In this document: in pieces, positions 38,194 through 49,493 of the stretch
How the letters are laid out: each line of letters starts with the position of its first letter
Numbering within the stretch: position 1 is the first letter of the stretch
DNA from: Euglena gracilis
Taxonomy: Eukaryota > Euglenida > Euglenophyceae > Euglenales
NCBI GenBank assembly: GCA_039621445.1
Contig: CP154957.1
Span: forward strand, 36,172,696 to 36,236,695
Direction: 5' to 3'
DNA: 64,000 nucleotides
The notes under the pieces: generated by a model
Told to the model about the DNA's origin: nothing
The model's input: only the letters and a program-made list of their open reading frames with translations
Database searches by the model: none
Position numbers and translations under genes: made by a program

Positions 38194-41100
38194 CACAAAA
38201 CAAAAAGAAATGGAAAAAACCACACAAAAAAAAACAAAAAATGAAAATTCAATGTTGTGCCTTTTTGGGGTCTGAAACCTGGTGCTTGATGGTGGTTTGG
38301 TTTGGGTTTAATGGGTCGAAATCAAACACGTTTGACCTCTTTCTATCCCCCCCAGAAAAGGTGTCACCTCACATGCCATCTCACAGGGCCCACTGTGCAA
38401 AAGAGCAAATTTTGAACCGTTGGCCGCCGCTGCTGCCGCTGCCATGAGTGATGGCTGAGGCCTGGTCGGTTGCCCACCTTGTTCCCCTGCAGGTACAGGC
38501 AAAGCTCCCCCAGCAGTGGACACTCCTTGAAGGCAGCCAACGCCGGTGTCAGGCTCCCCCTCAAATCCCTGTGTCAATTGCTGGGGTGCGTTGCTGGTTC
38601 GCAGTGGGGTGACGCCAGTTGATTCAAATTGGGAAAATTGGGGGGAAAATGGCGTCCGAAGACTCCGCGGGGCGGAATGGCGGGGGCAAATATTTCTTGC
38701 TTTTGGACCAACAAAAAGCAGCCTGGGTTGGGCGCCCTGCGGCCCGATGTCGTTGCCCCCGAGGTCCAGCGTGAGGCGGCGGAGGCCCGGGATGAGCCGC
38801 AGCTCCGCCACGTGCTTCGCCCCGACGTCCTCCAGCCGGTTGCCCGCCAGCTCCAGCACAAGGTCCTCCAGCAGCGGGCAGTCCTTCAGGCTGCACAGCG
38901 CGAGGGCCCCGGCGGCGGTCAGCTGCGGGCAGGGCCCGGCAGAGGGGGGGGGGGGCTGCCATTGGACCTGACCGCCGCCCAAGGTCCGCCGTCCATGCTG
39001 GGGAGATCGTCGCGCCCCACGCTGTGCGCTAAACGGCACAGGGCTAAGGAGATGTCTTTGGGGTCCCCCCAAGGACACCGTCGTCTGACGGGTTGGACAG
39101 TAACAGGAACCCTGGCAGCTCCCAGGGGGGGGGGGGCAAATTCAACAGCTTCTGTTCGTGCCTGCAATCTGTCGGCCCGCGGCTCACGCCAGAGATAGGG
39201 AACCCCCCGGCACTCACCTGCAGGGTTGTCAAATGCAACAGTCGAATCCTCAATGGAATACTTGCCGCTCAGCATCGTCGTACTGGCCCAGGCTTCTCTT
39301 TACCAATCTGGGGGAATGGGGTACCTTGTGCTATAGTGTCTACCATGAGCACCCCCTGGGTCGACTTTGGGCCACAGACCGTTGTGGGGTTTATAAATCA
39401 AGGTTTGGTTGGGTGGCTGAAGGGGGGGGGGGGGCTAAAATGACGGTCTGGGTAAGAAAAATGAAAGATCAGGACAATTATATTTCAGCCACAAAAAACC
39501 CCAAAACTGGTTTTTGACAATCTTTGTAAACCGACCATCATCGAAAGTGCCATCTTTGACCAAATCTGTCGAAAATTGCAAACTTGGGGGTCATTTTGGG
39601 TGTCGAATTTTGGTCAGGGATTATACATCGTCCTTTTGGATGGTCGAACTCAGGAGGGAGTTGAAAAATGGGGTGGGGTAATTTTCTCGTGGCAATGGCC
39701 ATTCTCGGGCCCAGGAGCCTTCAGCACTGAGGGGGATGCTGAGAGTGCCCCCCCCCCCCTCTGTGCCCCCGGGGGTGCAACCTTCCTGAAAAAGAGCCTG
39801 CAGGCAAGAGCCTGAGGTACTTAGCAAACCCAAAGAGCCCAATCCGGGAACCCCTCCCCCCCCAGGGAGGGAGGGGCGCCGGGCCCTGGCGGGTTGTACC
39901 CGAGGTTGAGGTTCAGGCACCGCATGCGCCGCAGGCCGCTGAGCTGCGCCAGCGCCCGGGCGGCGGGCACCCCCATCTGGTTGTTCTGCAGGTCCATCGT
40001 GAGGGCCCGCAGCGCCGGGGCGGCCCGCAGCGCCCCGAGGGCCTCCGCGCCGCCGTCGCCCAGCTTGTTGCCCCCGAGGGACAGGCGCCGGCACCGCCCG
40101 CCCCGGGGAGGGACGCCGGTTTGTGGCGCGGTATTGGACAGAGCACCCCTTGCCTGGGCGGTGTTGGGTCCCGGACACACCATTGCGAAAATTGTCTAAA
40201 AATGCCGCACTTTTTTCCACATCTGCAATGAAACGGAACCTGCTTCACTCCTTGCAAATGAAAATTTTTTTGCATTTCCAACAAATCACATTTTTAAAAC
40301 TTGAAAATAATGGAAAAATGTGTGAATTATTAGCCCTTTGCTGTGTTTCCCTGTAAATAAAATTTATCGCTGGTATTGTTGCTTTGAAAAAGTCTATTTT
40401 GGGTGAGCTTGGGAGGGATATTCAGTCCTTTACAATATGCCAAATGGTTGGGGAAAAAAACAGGCAAAACGGACGTTTTTTAAAAAAAAATGTGAGTAAA
40501 TTTGGGCAGAATTTTTTTTTTTTTTTCCTTTTTGGTTTTTTTTTGGTTTTTTTTTGGTTTGTTTTTTATTTTGGATTTTTGGCTTTTTCGTTTTGTTTTT
40601 TTGTTTTTTTTGGTTTGGTTTGGTTTGGTTTTGATGTAACAAACCTCCACCACTCCATGATAAACATTTTTTTTTGTTGGATTTTGGATTTTTTTGTGTT
40701 GCCTTTCAACAACACAAAAACACATTGCACGCCAATCAAGACTACTGCCTCCCACCCCTCCCATGTGCAATGAAAACGGTGCAACTGACACCTCCACACT
40801 CGCGGAAAACATGGCCCAAACAAAAAAATGCCAGAAGAAAATTGCAGCGTCCGGAAACCTCAAAGGCTTCCTCCTGAGGGGGGGGGGTGCGTGGAGTGGG
40901 GGGGAGATCTCAAATGGTCATGCTGCACAACTCAGCTCCACCTCATCACCCCCTCAACCCCTTCCTGCTTCTGGTTCGTGTGGTCAACAAACAGACCGCA
41001 ATGCCTCACAGGCTGACATATCCTCCCACAGTGGGAGGAGCAGCTCCCACAAATCCACTGCTTTGACCCCAAATTCCTGAGCCAACAGGGGCACGCCAGC

Positions 41101-44100
41101 ACCCACTGCAAGTTCTTCGCCTCCTCCGGGGCGAATATCAAACCACCGGCCTCGGCCTCCGTGCAGGACCTAACATCAGGAGGGTGACCTGGATGGTGCT
41201 CGTCCCAAAGCCACCCAAATGGTCCAAGAACTATGAGTGCCTGACCCAACTAACCCATCACCTCCACCGGGTGGGGTTATGCATGGGTTAAATGAATGTA
41301 TGGAACGGGCACGGGGTCCTGCAAACGGTGCACTTTTTTTTTCTTCTTCAGCATGAACATCCTCCAACGTCCCATAACTCGCTTTTTGTTGTGCAAATCC
41401 TTTCGCATGCAGGCACTCAAAATAACAAAAAACCTTGTGTAACGTGTGTCATTGGTTCGAAGAATATTGGAAACAGTGAACGTCAGTCCGGGGAAACATG
41501 CATCCACGAGCAAAAGAGCTCGTGAGCATCCTTGAGTGTTGTTTGGGGTGGTTCGAGGATGGTTTGAAGCCCTGGGGGGGGGGGGGGCTTAAACTTGTTC
41601 GACGATGCTCAAGCTCAAACTTTTGAGCTCGAGCATCCTCCTACAATCACCCCCCTCCCCCCTTTGCTGGTGTGCTGGTGGTGTGGGTGTTCGCAGAGGG
41701 TCACAAATATGCCGCCCCACCGCCACCCTGCCATCGACTGCCAAGGGTGGCGGCTGGACAGGAGGAGGGGAACATCTGAGGGACCCAATTCTGAGCCAAA
41801 GTCTTTGGCCAAGAGGTGGGGGGGGGCACTCACAACCACAATGCCGAGCATGTGCCAGGGGAAATATCAAAATTGGCTGAAAGATTGTTTCCCTTCCAAA
41901 AAAAAAGAGGAAAAGCAGAAAGCGTGATGGGAAGAATACCCCAACAGTCTGGACAAAAAACTACGAGAGACAGGATCCATGGGACATTCCCCACTCCCCA
42001 CACTCTCTCTATTATTATTTTCCCCGTAATTTTTGTTTCGGTGGACCTTTCCTACGCTTTTTTGGTAAAACCACACTGAATATTCAAATTTTACACAAGA
42101 TGGGGTTATATGATATTGTCAATTTTTGCGGTTGATTCTAAAATCACAACAAAAACCATGAGAAATCCATTTTGACCATTTTTTGAGTTTTGAGTTTGCC
42201 AAAAGATCTTCATTGTAACTAAAAACAATAATCGTCCCCCTGAAAATTTGAACCTTCTCATATTTCTTAAAATCAAAAAATCACCATAATTGTTTCCCGT
42301 AAATATTTCCCCCCCATACTTTTTGTCTCCAGTACGCTTTGCCTTGCCTTGGGGTTGTTGAAAAGAAGCCTGGCGAAGAAACTGCCCAGAAACTGCCCGC
42401 CAAGCAACTGCCAAAATGTACTCTCTCGGCTTCTTTTTAACTTAGAAGACCCCCTGGGGAAGGGATCCTGGACCAGAGGCCCAGGGGTGGGTTTCCGCGC
42501 AAAACATGGGAATTTTTTGGGAGATTACGTGTGCCCTGTGTGTGCAACTATGTCTTTTTGCACGCAACCGTTCACAATGCCCAAAATGACAACTTTCAAA
42601 ATCTCGGTCTTGTGAAACCTGCATTCAGGAACGTAGGAGGACACTGTGGAGCATCCTTGAACGTCATTTGAGGTCGTTTGCGGATGCTCTGGAGATGCTC
42701 CTTCCCCCTGAAAAATGTCCAAGGACAGATTTCTGTTACAGGAAGGTCCCTGTGGGAGGCTGCAGGGAGGGCATTTTTGACCCCCCCCCCACCGATTTTT
42801 GGGCCAGGCAGGGGGGATATCCGAAGGAGGATGCTGGATGCTCCAGATCAAACGTTCGAATGCTTTTGGCAGTTTGGTCCCCCCTCGTGGGGGTGGGCTT
42901 CAAAAGCATCCGCAATTCTCGAACAAAGCAGGCCATTGCAGCCCGCTTGTGGGGTACGCCCTGGTTGTTGTACCCGAGGGCGAGGCTCAAGTGCTCCAGC
43001 GTGGGGCTCTGCTTCAGGGCGGCCAGCGCCTTCACCCCTGCCGCCCCCACGTCGTTGCCCCGGGCCCAGCCCCTGCCAAAGCTTTCCGCCCAACTCATCG
43101 TTTTTGCTGTTTCCTTTTGACCGTGTGAGCTTGCTGGGAAGAAGAATTGTGCGCCTCATCACCTGAACTTATATGATGCAGATGATGAGTTCTGGACTGA
43201 ATACTCCGAAATATACCCCAAATAATACCCAAATAATTTGCATGACACACCCAGGTAGGCATTGACGTGGGTGACAAATGGCAAAGATGGGTCGGCGATT
43301 GACTCCACAATTTGATTTTTCATGTCCTGAAACAGAGAGATCGACGGGGGCTGGCACAGGGCAGGAGGGCCCCCCACCCCTCGTCCGTCTGGGAGGGGCT
43401 GGCCGGAGATCGATGGTCAGGGACCGGAGGCTCCGGGACTGGCTCAGGGCGGCCAGGGCCTCCACGCCGCTGTCCCGCACCGTGCCCAGGCTTCTCTTTG
43501 AGGCTCCTCCACCCGAGGAGGAGGGGGGCTTGGCCAGACAGCCAGACAGCCGGACTCCCCCCACCCGCCCACCCTGGGGGCAATCCTGAACCGTAAACGG
43601 AGGTCTGGCCTTGTTCCACCCGAGCTGCAGCACCAACGTGTGCAGCAGCGGGGCGTCCTTCAGCCCGGCCAGCGCCTGGGCCCCCGCCGTCCCGATGTGG
43701 TTCCCCTGCAGGTGCAGCGCGGCGGCAGGGCCGTGCTGTGTTGTCAAGGGGGGGGGGTGTTGACCCTTACACACTTGTGCTTACCGACCGGGGGGGGGGA
43801 GGGGGTGGGTGCTATAGGGTGCCTGCCCCTAGCAGGCACACCCCCCCGGGGGGGTCTGGGGGGGGGGACCCAGAAATTTTTCATTAAAAATGGCCTTTTC
43901 CGGGCCCCCGGCGGCCCCCGGTGCTATGGGCAGGCACCCCCCAAAACCCCACCCCCTGGGGGGGGGTCGACTCGGGTGCTCTGGGGTGCCTGCCCCTAGC
44001 ACCCCCCCCCCCGTGGGGTAGGCACCCGATTAGCACAAACCTGGACCCTTATCCCAACGCCCCCAGAGAGTTGGGCGGCTGGACAGGGCATTTGTTGAGG

Positions 44101-47100
44101 CCAGAAAGCCACCACCTGGACTGCACTCTGCTTGGGGGGGCTTACCCTTCTTACCCTCCAACGCCAACCAAACAAACCAGATGCTGTGAACCCCATCTTT
44201 TAAACAGGGGTTTTACAAATGATGTCTTTCTCGCGTAATCCTGCTTCCGTTAGAAACCACAAATGCATAGATTAGCCATAATCCCTAAATCCACAAATTG
44301 ATCCATAAATTCCCTTAAAGACCCTCCAACCTGGGATCCCAAGCCCAAACCCGCCCACCACTTTTTTTTTGAAACCCATCCACGCACCCCCCCCCCCCCC
44401 CCAGGAGAAGACCCCCCCCCACCCAAACCCATCCAAAATCGGCCTAAGAACCAGAAATTTTTATGGGGTGGCTAGACTGACCCATGGAGGATCCCACCTG
44501 TGGGGGAAGGGGGGGGTTCAGCCTATTTTGTGTGGCCCAAATTGTTCGGTGCATGGATTCAGGTGTGTCTGGGGGAGTTTGAGAGTGTGGGGGTCGGATG
44601 ACAATACTGGTCTGGGTGCCTGAAATCATCCTTGACTATCAAATCAATGATGCCTTCCTGACATCTGGAAATGAACTTTGGGCATTTGCCAAATCTTAAG
44701 CATAACCAGAAATCTTAAGCGGTATCCACAAATAATGACATTCCCCAAAACGATCAGCATCGTTGCTCAAAAAACTTCGCCGATGGGATGTATGGGGCTG
44801 GACAAAGCAACTGGCACAGAAAGAATTGACGATTGGGCTGGCAAACCCTTGGCTGAGGGATTTGAAAGAGGAGGTGGAGGTGCAGCTGCCACCATCTAAC
44901 CCCCTCCCCAACATGGTTTCGGCATTCCCCTGAAAGGCTCAAAGGCTGGCATCCCATGGGAGGGTTACGGTAGTGGGATGGACAGTAGTAGGAGGATCTC
45001 GATCCTCCTCGAAGGTCGTTCGAGGTCGTTCGAGGAGGATCAATATCCTCCTCGAAGGTCGTTCAAGGTCGTTCGAGGAGGATCAAAATCCTCCTCAAAG
45101 GTCGTTTGAGGTCGTTCGAGGAGGATCAAAATCCTCCTCGAATGTCGTTCGAGGTCGTTTGAGGAGGATCAATATACTCCTCGAATGTCGTTTGAGGTCG
45201 CTCAAAATCCTCCTCCTACGTACATACATTCAACTGTGGCGGAACTTGTGACTGAAACTGACCCCCTCGGGTGGCAGCTTCAGATCTCAAGCATACAACA
45301 AATACGTGACTGAAATCCAGGTTCATGACCGTTCATGACGTCATTCAAATCCTTCAAAACGTTTGCGCCAGGGAATGAGAGATGACCCTAAGTAACCCTA
45401 GGCCTAACCCTAACACTAACAGCAATCAAATCCTACCTAACCCAATCCCGAATCCTAACCCTAACAATCTCTACCCCTGAAAAAACCTAACCTGCTGCAA
45501 ACACCCAAAATAAAAAGAACCCCTATATTCTATCGCATGTGCCATGTCTACCACAACCAAATGGTATCCTCCACTTTGCATTCTGTGCGCACCTTTGGAA
45601 AACATCACAATCACCCTGTATAATGTGCGTGAAACACGGTGCTGATGTGTATATATGCGCTGTTGCAAACTCCCAAAGTAAAAAATTACCCCCGGTTCTA
45701 TCGCGTGCACCATATGTAACACGACAAACTGTTAACATGCACCTTGCAAACTCCCAAAATCAAAAATACCCCTATATTCTATCGTGTGCGCCATGACCAA
45801 ATGGCATCCTCCACTTTGCATTCTGTGCGCACCTTTGGAAAACATCACAATGGCCCAGTATAGTGTGTGTGCAACACGGTGCTGATGTGCATGAATGCTG
45901 TTGCACACTCCCAAAATAAAAATACCCCCCTGTTTTATCGCGTGCGGCATGTGTAACGCGACGAAATGTTATGCATGCACCTTGTCTTCAGAGATTCCAC
46001 TGTGCGCACCTTTCCAAAATGTGGCCTTTAATATTTGTAATATTATCAGAAACTGCCACACAAATTAAATTGTCCAGCAGCAATGAAAATGGCGTTTCGC
46101 CCCCAAGGCTGGTTTTTCAGGACAGGCACAAAAACAAACATACTTTGGATGATTGGAGATGTCCTCCGCTGGAAGGACGCGCCGGGGGGAACATCAGACA
46201 TAGTAGGTAGATATATTTTTACACCGGAAAAACAAACAAACAACCCGACTTATTAATTATTTGAATGACTTATTAATGAACACTTGGTCTGCGAGGAAGA
46301 ACCCCTTAGAGACCAACAGGATCGAATGGAAACCAATTATGTGCTTGTGGGGGATTTTTTTTGTGTGCAAGGTGTCCTAACCCAATCCCTTCACTGCATC
46401 GCGTGATAACAGAATCCTCTCTCTCTCTTTTCCACACACAGCGGTAAAGGAGCCAGGCGGTTTCGGATCCAGCCGGGCCTTCCTTGTCGATGCCCCCGAC
46501 GCCCGGCTGGTGGGGGCAGACCGCCTGGTGACGGGGCGCTCATGCTCCGCGGGTGGGCGCGTCATGGACCCCAAAGGTATGCCGACCCTCAGGGCCACCC
46601 ACGGCTCAATCCAGGCGGGCGAGACACGGCCCCTTGGGCACCCACCTGGAGAGCGGCTCCGCGTGTTGCATGGCCCTCGGGTGCTGCCGTCACCCGAGGA
46701 ATGGCCCAAGGAACTCCGGTTGCCAGGAGCGGGGACCCCGGGGGCCACTCGCCCCACTGCTTGGCGTGAAGGTGGTCACCACTCTGGGATACTCTGGTCC
46801 ACGGCCGGCGCCGATTGGGGTCCTGGCACCCCGTCAGCCCGCCTCCTTCACCCAGAGATGGGCCAGCCTTCCCGGAGCTGCAGCCCGCATAGAGCCACTT
46901 GCTTCGACCCCAAGCAAGGTATGGGGAGCCCGACCCGCGACTCACAATGAGGGTCACGGGCTTCACCCACACGTGGCTCTTTCCTCTGTGCCGACTTGCA
47001 CTGGAGGCTGTGCGGGCGGGACTTTGCGCTCGAGTCCTTGCAGGCCGAGAAGCACCACCTCGGTTGCTGCGTGGGGTGGCCTAGCTGATGTTTGTAAACC

Positions 47101-47885
47101 GCGTCAGCTGGCGGGAGCCCATATTCTTTTCGCCGTGGGCGGTTGCGGTGTCGGCTCACCCCAGACTCCGAGCCCCTAGCCGTCTTGGGCTGTGTGGGGA
47201 AGCGCATCAGTCCCATGCGCCTGGCCTCGGAAGGCTCGCAAGCGCTGGTTGCCCAGAAGGAAGGCCAGGACTTTGTTCCACCCGTTGTGGGGTGGCCGCG
47301 GTTTGCCCGCATGTCTCTCTCTTTTCCACACACAGCGGTAAAGGAGCCAGGCGGTTTCGGATCCAGCCGGGCCTTCCTTGTCGATGCCCTCGACGCCCGG
47401 CTGGTGGGGGCAGACCGCCTGGTGACGGGGCGCTCATGCTCCGCGGGTGGGCGCGTCATGGACCCCAAGGGTATGCCGACCCTCAGGGCCACCCACGGCT
47501 CAATCCAGGCGGGCGAGACACGGCCCCTTGGACACCCACCTGGAGAGCGGCTCCGCGTGTTGCATGGCCCTCGGGTGCTGCCATCACCCGAGGAATGGCC
47601 CAAGGAACTCCGGTTGCCAGGAGCGGGACCCCGGGGGCCACTCGCCCCACTGCTTGGCGTGAAGGTGGTCACCACTCTGGGATACTCTGGTCCACGGCCG
47701 GCGCCGATTGGGGTCCTGGCACCCCGTCAGCCCGCCTCCTTCACCCAGAGATTGGCCAGCCTTCCCGGAGCTGCAGCCCACATAGAGCCACTTGCTTCGA
47801 CCCCAAGCAAGGTATGGGGAGCCCGACCCGCGACTCACCAGGAGGGTCACGGGCTTCACCTTCACCTTCAGAGAGAGAGAGAGAG

Positions 47886-47932
<47 letters not shown>

Positions 47933-48955
47933 CCTGTCTTTGCTTTCTTCCGGATCGTGCCAGTGGAAGACACAAAAAAACAAACAAACAAGCAGAATCA
48001 AGAACAATGAACCATGGTAACAAACTCCAAAAAAAAGCCTTGCAATTGATACCTGAATGCATATACATAGGAGGAGGATGAAGATGTCGTTCAAGGTCGT
48101 TCGAGGAGAATCGAGATCCTCCTCGAAGGTCGTTCGAGGTCGTTCGAGGAGGATCAATATCCTCCTCGAAGGTCGTTCGAGGTTGTTCGAGGAGGATCGA
48201 AAGCCCCCCCCTCGAAAGATGGGGCTCAAAAACGTTCGAGGAGGTTCGAACTCGAACGTTCGAGCTCGAACCTCCTCCTACTGTTACCCCCCCCGGCATC
48301 CCATCCCGGGCTCCTCCCCCCAAAAAACTTGGGCATTTTTGCACCAAAAAAATGGAATATATATGTGAACACCTGAAATACCCTGCGTGTTGAACCACTC
48401 AAACCTTTGAGCCAGGCTTCTTTTTAAGACCCCCGGGGGGGGGGGGGGGGAGGGGGGGCCCCACCCAGGGTGGCGCGGGACCCCCCCCCAAAATCGGGCC
48501 CGTTAAAGGCAATTTTCAAAAATTTTCGGCGCTTCGCGCCGAAAAGGTATACCCAGCGCCTCTGGCGCGGGACCCCCCCCCCCCCCCCCGGGGGGGGGGC
48601 GGGCCCGGACCCACCCACCCACCCCCCTCCCCCCGGGGGGGGGGGGGTCGGGTGACTTAAAAAGAAGCCTGCTTTGAGCGACACAATGGTGGGGGCAAGG
48701 GGCCCTGGGCAAGGTGTTGCAGGCAGGGCATATCCCACAGGGACGCGAGGGCGTAAGCTCCGGACTCCCCAAGCTGCTTCCCCCGCACGGTGAGGCTGTG
48801 GATGGCATCGTCGTCCTCCAGCCCAAGTGTCTTCTGGTTGGCGTTCTTTTCATCCATGTGGCACAAGACATGCCAGCCGCAGGGTGGTGTCCAATGCTGC
48901 TGGCCATTCAAAAGCAATTTGATTGTGCCTGTCTTCAATGCGTGCGTGTGATAAA

Positions 48956-49053
<98 letters not shown>

Positions 49054-49493
49054 CATCATCCATCAGATGCCAATGACCATTTGACCCTGGGGATTTGTGG
49101 TACCACTCTCAGTGCCAAATTATGTCTGCCAAATATGGACAGATTCTGACTGAACTGAACCGGACTGAACTGAACGGTCCAGTCCAGTTCAGCCCTGTGC
49201 AGTCATAGGTGAAATCTGTGTGAAAATTTTTATAAAAAAATAAGACAGCCTATCGAGAAGTCATTGGAAATGGATCTTCCTCAAGCCACAGCTAAAACTG
49301 ACCCCATGGAAAAGCGGTTCCCAATTGGGGGTGTATCTGGTCAATGCACATTGCCATTTGCAGAACTGAAAAGACAGCATCCTGAACGGCGCCTCAGCAG
49401 CCGGTAGGTCCGGCGGTTCACGAGGGTCAAGGAGGAGACGTGGAGAAAATCGGAGAGAAACTGAAAAAGGTCGTCTGACAACGTCAACAACAT
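31240..49493 (-). CDS. F-box protein with ribonuclease-inhibitor-type leucine-rich repeats, at least 13 exons
   Basis: Expected role: substrate receptor of an SCF-type ubiquitin ligase (F-box binds SKP1, LRRs bind substrate). Exons: 49493-49388 (ATG; F-box LSDDLFQFLSDFLHVSSLTL then VNRRTYRLLRR), 48868-48711, 43720-43611, 43481-43405, 43061-42967, about 40100-39892, 38924-38729, 38544-38468, 37685-37627, 37503-about 37450, about 37400-37335, about 33900-33824, about 33445-33374, and 31434-31240 (stop TGA). Repeats follow LxxLxLxLxxNxIGxxGAxALAxLKxxPxL, for example LVLQLGWNK and LTLDLGGNDIG. Nine introns obey the euglenid pairing rule and restore the repeat register exactly when removed. The junctions 42967 to 40100, 37450 to 33900 and 33824 to 33445 are unresolved, so one or more short exons are probably missing. 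Exon borders usually fall at the same place in the repeat, suggesting growth by exon duplication. Confidence 0.85.
34375..35215. repeat. Second strand-switching TTTTGGCC / GGCCAAAA region
   Basis: 34375-34620 reads TTTTGGCCACTTTT-like words and 34625-35215 their complements, with a brief TTTTGGCC return at 34850-34900. Same organisation as 22300-22910. Confidence 0.7.
36436..36605 (+). repeat. (CATA)n and (TA)n microsatellite
   Basis: About 110 bases of CATA units, then GATATACATATA and TATATATA. Confidence 0.95.
37627..40100 (-). CDS. F-box/LRR gene: middle repeat exons
   Basis: Exons about 40100-39892 (RRLSLGGNKLGDGGAEALGA, then LTMDLQNNQMGVPAARALAQ, then LNLNLGYN), 38924-38729 (LTAAGALALCSLKDCPLLED, VLELAGNRLEDVGAKHVAEL, then LRRLTLDLGGNDIGPQGA), 38544-38468 (ALAAFKECPLLGELCLYLQG, then NKVGN) and 37685-37627 (RGAEALLALHKAPELHSLTL). 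All three joins restore the repeat phase. The 5' edge of the first exon in this block is uncertain: no pairing-consistent boundary links it to 42967. Confidence 0.8.
38150..38200 (+). repeat. (CA)n microsatellite
   Basis: Two CA runs interrupted by CAAACA, between F-box/LRR exons 38468 and 37685. Confidence 0.93.
41040..41175 (-). CDS. Weak candidate exon inside the F-box/LRR gene
   Basis: The minus strand reads TEAEAGGLIFAPEEAKNLQW and then VLACPCWLRNLG. It lies in the stretch between 42967 and 40100 where one repeat's worth of coding sequence is missing, but it does not look like a leucine-rich repeat. Probably not part of the gene. Confidence 0.18.
42967..43720 (-). CDS. F-box/LRR gene: three consecutive one-repeat exons
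   Basis: Exons 43720-43611 (HLQGNHIGTAGAQALAGLKD), 43481-43405 (VRDSGVEALAALSQSRSLRS) and 43061-42967 (GNDVGAAGVKALAALKQSPT, then LEHLSLALGYN). The joins give GWNKVRDSGVEAL and LTIDLRGNDVGAAGV, keeping the 28-residue spacing. The introns (43610-43482 and 43404-43062) both start GGCCAG and end CTGGGCNC. Confidence 0.85.
44957..45265. repeat. GAGGAGGATC tandem repeat element, copy 1
   Basis: Starts GGGAGGGTTACGGTAGTGGG, then four or five units of GAGGAGGATCAATATCCTCC and TCGAAGGTCGTTCGAGGTCG, ending AACTTGTGACTGAAACTGAC. Each unit contains an inverted core (GAGGATC...CCTCCTC). Confidence 0.85.
45485..45975 (+). repeat. Composite tandem repeat, about 245-base period
   Basis: Two units carrying CTCCACTTTGCATTCTGTGC, GAACACGGTGCTGATGTG-like, and GCAAACTCCCAAAATAAAAA segments, the last present twice per unit. 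No ORF of note. Confidence 0.8.
46442..46918 (+). pseudogene. First copy of a duplicated exon-like unit, frameshifted
   Basis: Bounded by a pyrimidine-rich CTCTTTTCCACACACAG acceptor and an AAG/GTATGG donor. The frame begins VKEPGGFGSSRAFLVDA and carries GADRLVTGRSCSAGGRVMDP. One extra G in the GAGCGGGG run breaks it relative to the second copy. The product is not recognised. A minus-strand frame is also long, so strand is uncertain. Confidence 0.35.
47336..47811 (+). CDS. Second copy of the duplicated exon-like unit, open throughout
   Basis: Same acceptor and donor as the first copy. 476 bases: 2 bases plus 158 codons, open through LGVKVVTTLGYSGPRPAPIG and ending at STPSK. The acceptor is preceded by an open frame (ISPMRLASEGSQALVAQKEG) that may be a further exon. 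No family is recognised. It sits inside the large intron 48710-43721 of the F-box/LRR gene on the opposite strand, so it could be a mobile or captured segment rather than a gene. Confidence 0.35.
47868..47935 (+). repeat. (AG)n / (CT)n microsatellite
   Basis: GAGAGAGA followed by AATCC and a CT run, inverted relative to each other, so able to fold back. Confidence 0.93.
48070..48290. repeat. GAGGAGGATC tandem repeat element, copy 2
   Basis: Same units as 44957-45265, with a tail of nested GTTCGAGGAGGTTCGAACTC palindromes ending CTCCTCCTACTGTTAC. Confidence 0.82.
48711..48868 (-). CDS. Second exon of the F-box/LRR gene
   Basis: 158 bases. An acidic linker (MDEKNANQKTLGLEDDDAIH) leads into the first repeat, SLTVRGKQLGESGAYALASL, then WDMPCLQHL. 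Joining to the next exon gives LQHLALHLQGNHIG, a perfect repeat core spanning a 5-kb intron. Confidence 0.8.
48959..49052 (+). repeat. (TG)n microsatellite
   Basis: About 94 bases of uninterrupted TG in the first intron (49387-48869) of the F-box/LRR gene. Confidence 0.95.
49388..49493 (-). CDS. First exon of the F-box/LRR gene: the F-box
   Basis: ATG at 49493-49491 followed by MLLTLSDDLFQFLSDFLHVS and SLTLVNRRTYRLLRR, matching the F-box pattern (LPDELLLEILSFLDVRSLLRLSQVNRRWYELL). 106 bases (35 codons plus one base). The donor side reads GTTCAG, the classic nonconventional 5' end. The reading frame is open upstream, so an earlier start is possible, but this ATG begins right at the F-box. Confidence 0.8.

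Larger units (their letters stand above)
46416..47868. repeat. Tandem direct duplication, about 895-base period
   Basis: 46416-46975 and 47311-47868 are nearly identical, starting at TCTCTCTCTTTTCCACACAC and ending at GGGTCACGGGCTTCACC. The spacer 46976-47310 is present once. CT/AG microsatellite flanks both outer ends (46411-46430 and 47868-47935). Confidence 0.85.

Noticed and set aside
43482-43610. Reading the F-box/LRR introns as GC-AG introns
   Set aside because: The GCCAG starts looked like GC donors at first, but matching AG acceptors are absent and in-frame joins require CG-like ends; the complementarity rule explains all of them.
46848-47675. 275-codon minus-strand ORF
   Set aside because: Arg/Pro/Ser-rich composition typical of the antisense of a GC-rich frame; the plus strand has the better splice borders. 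Neither is proven.
47336-47811. Ribosomal RNA or spliced-leader RNA genes
   Set aside because: The duplicated GC-rich unit was considered as an rRNA/SL array, but no rRNA motifs or SL-like sequence could be recognised there or elsewhere in the window.
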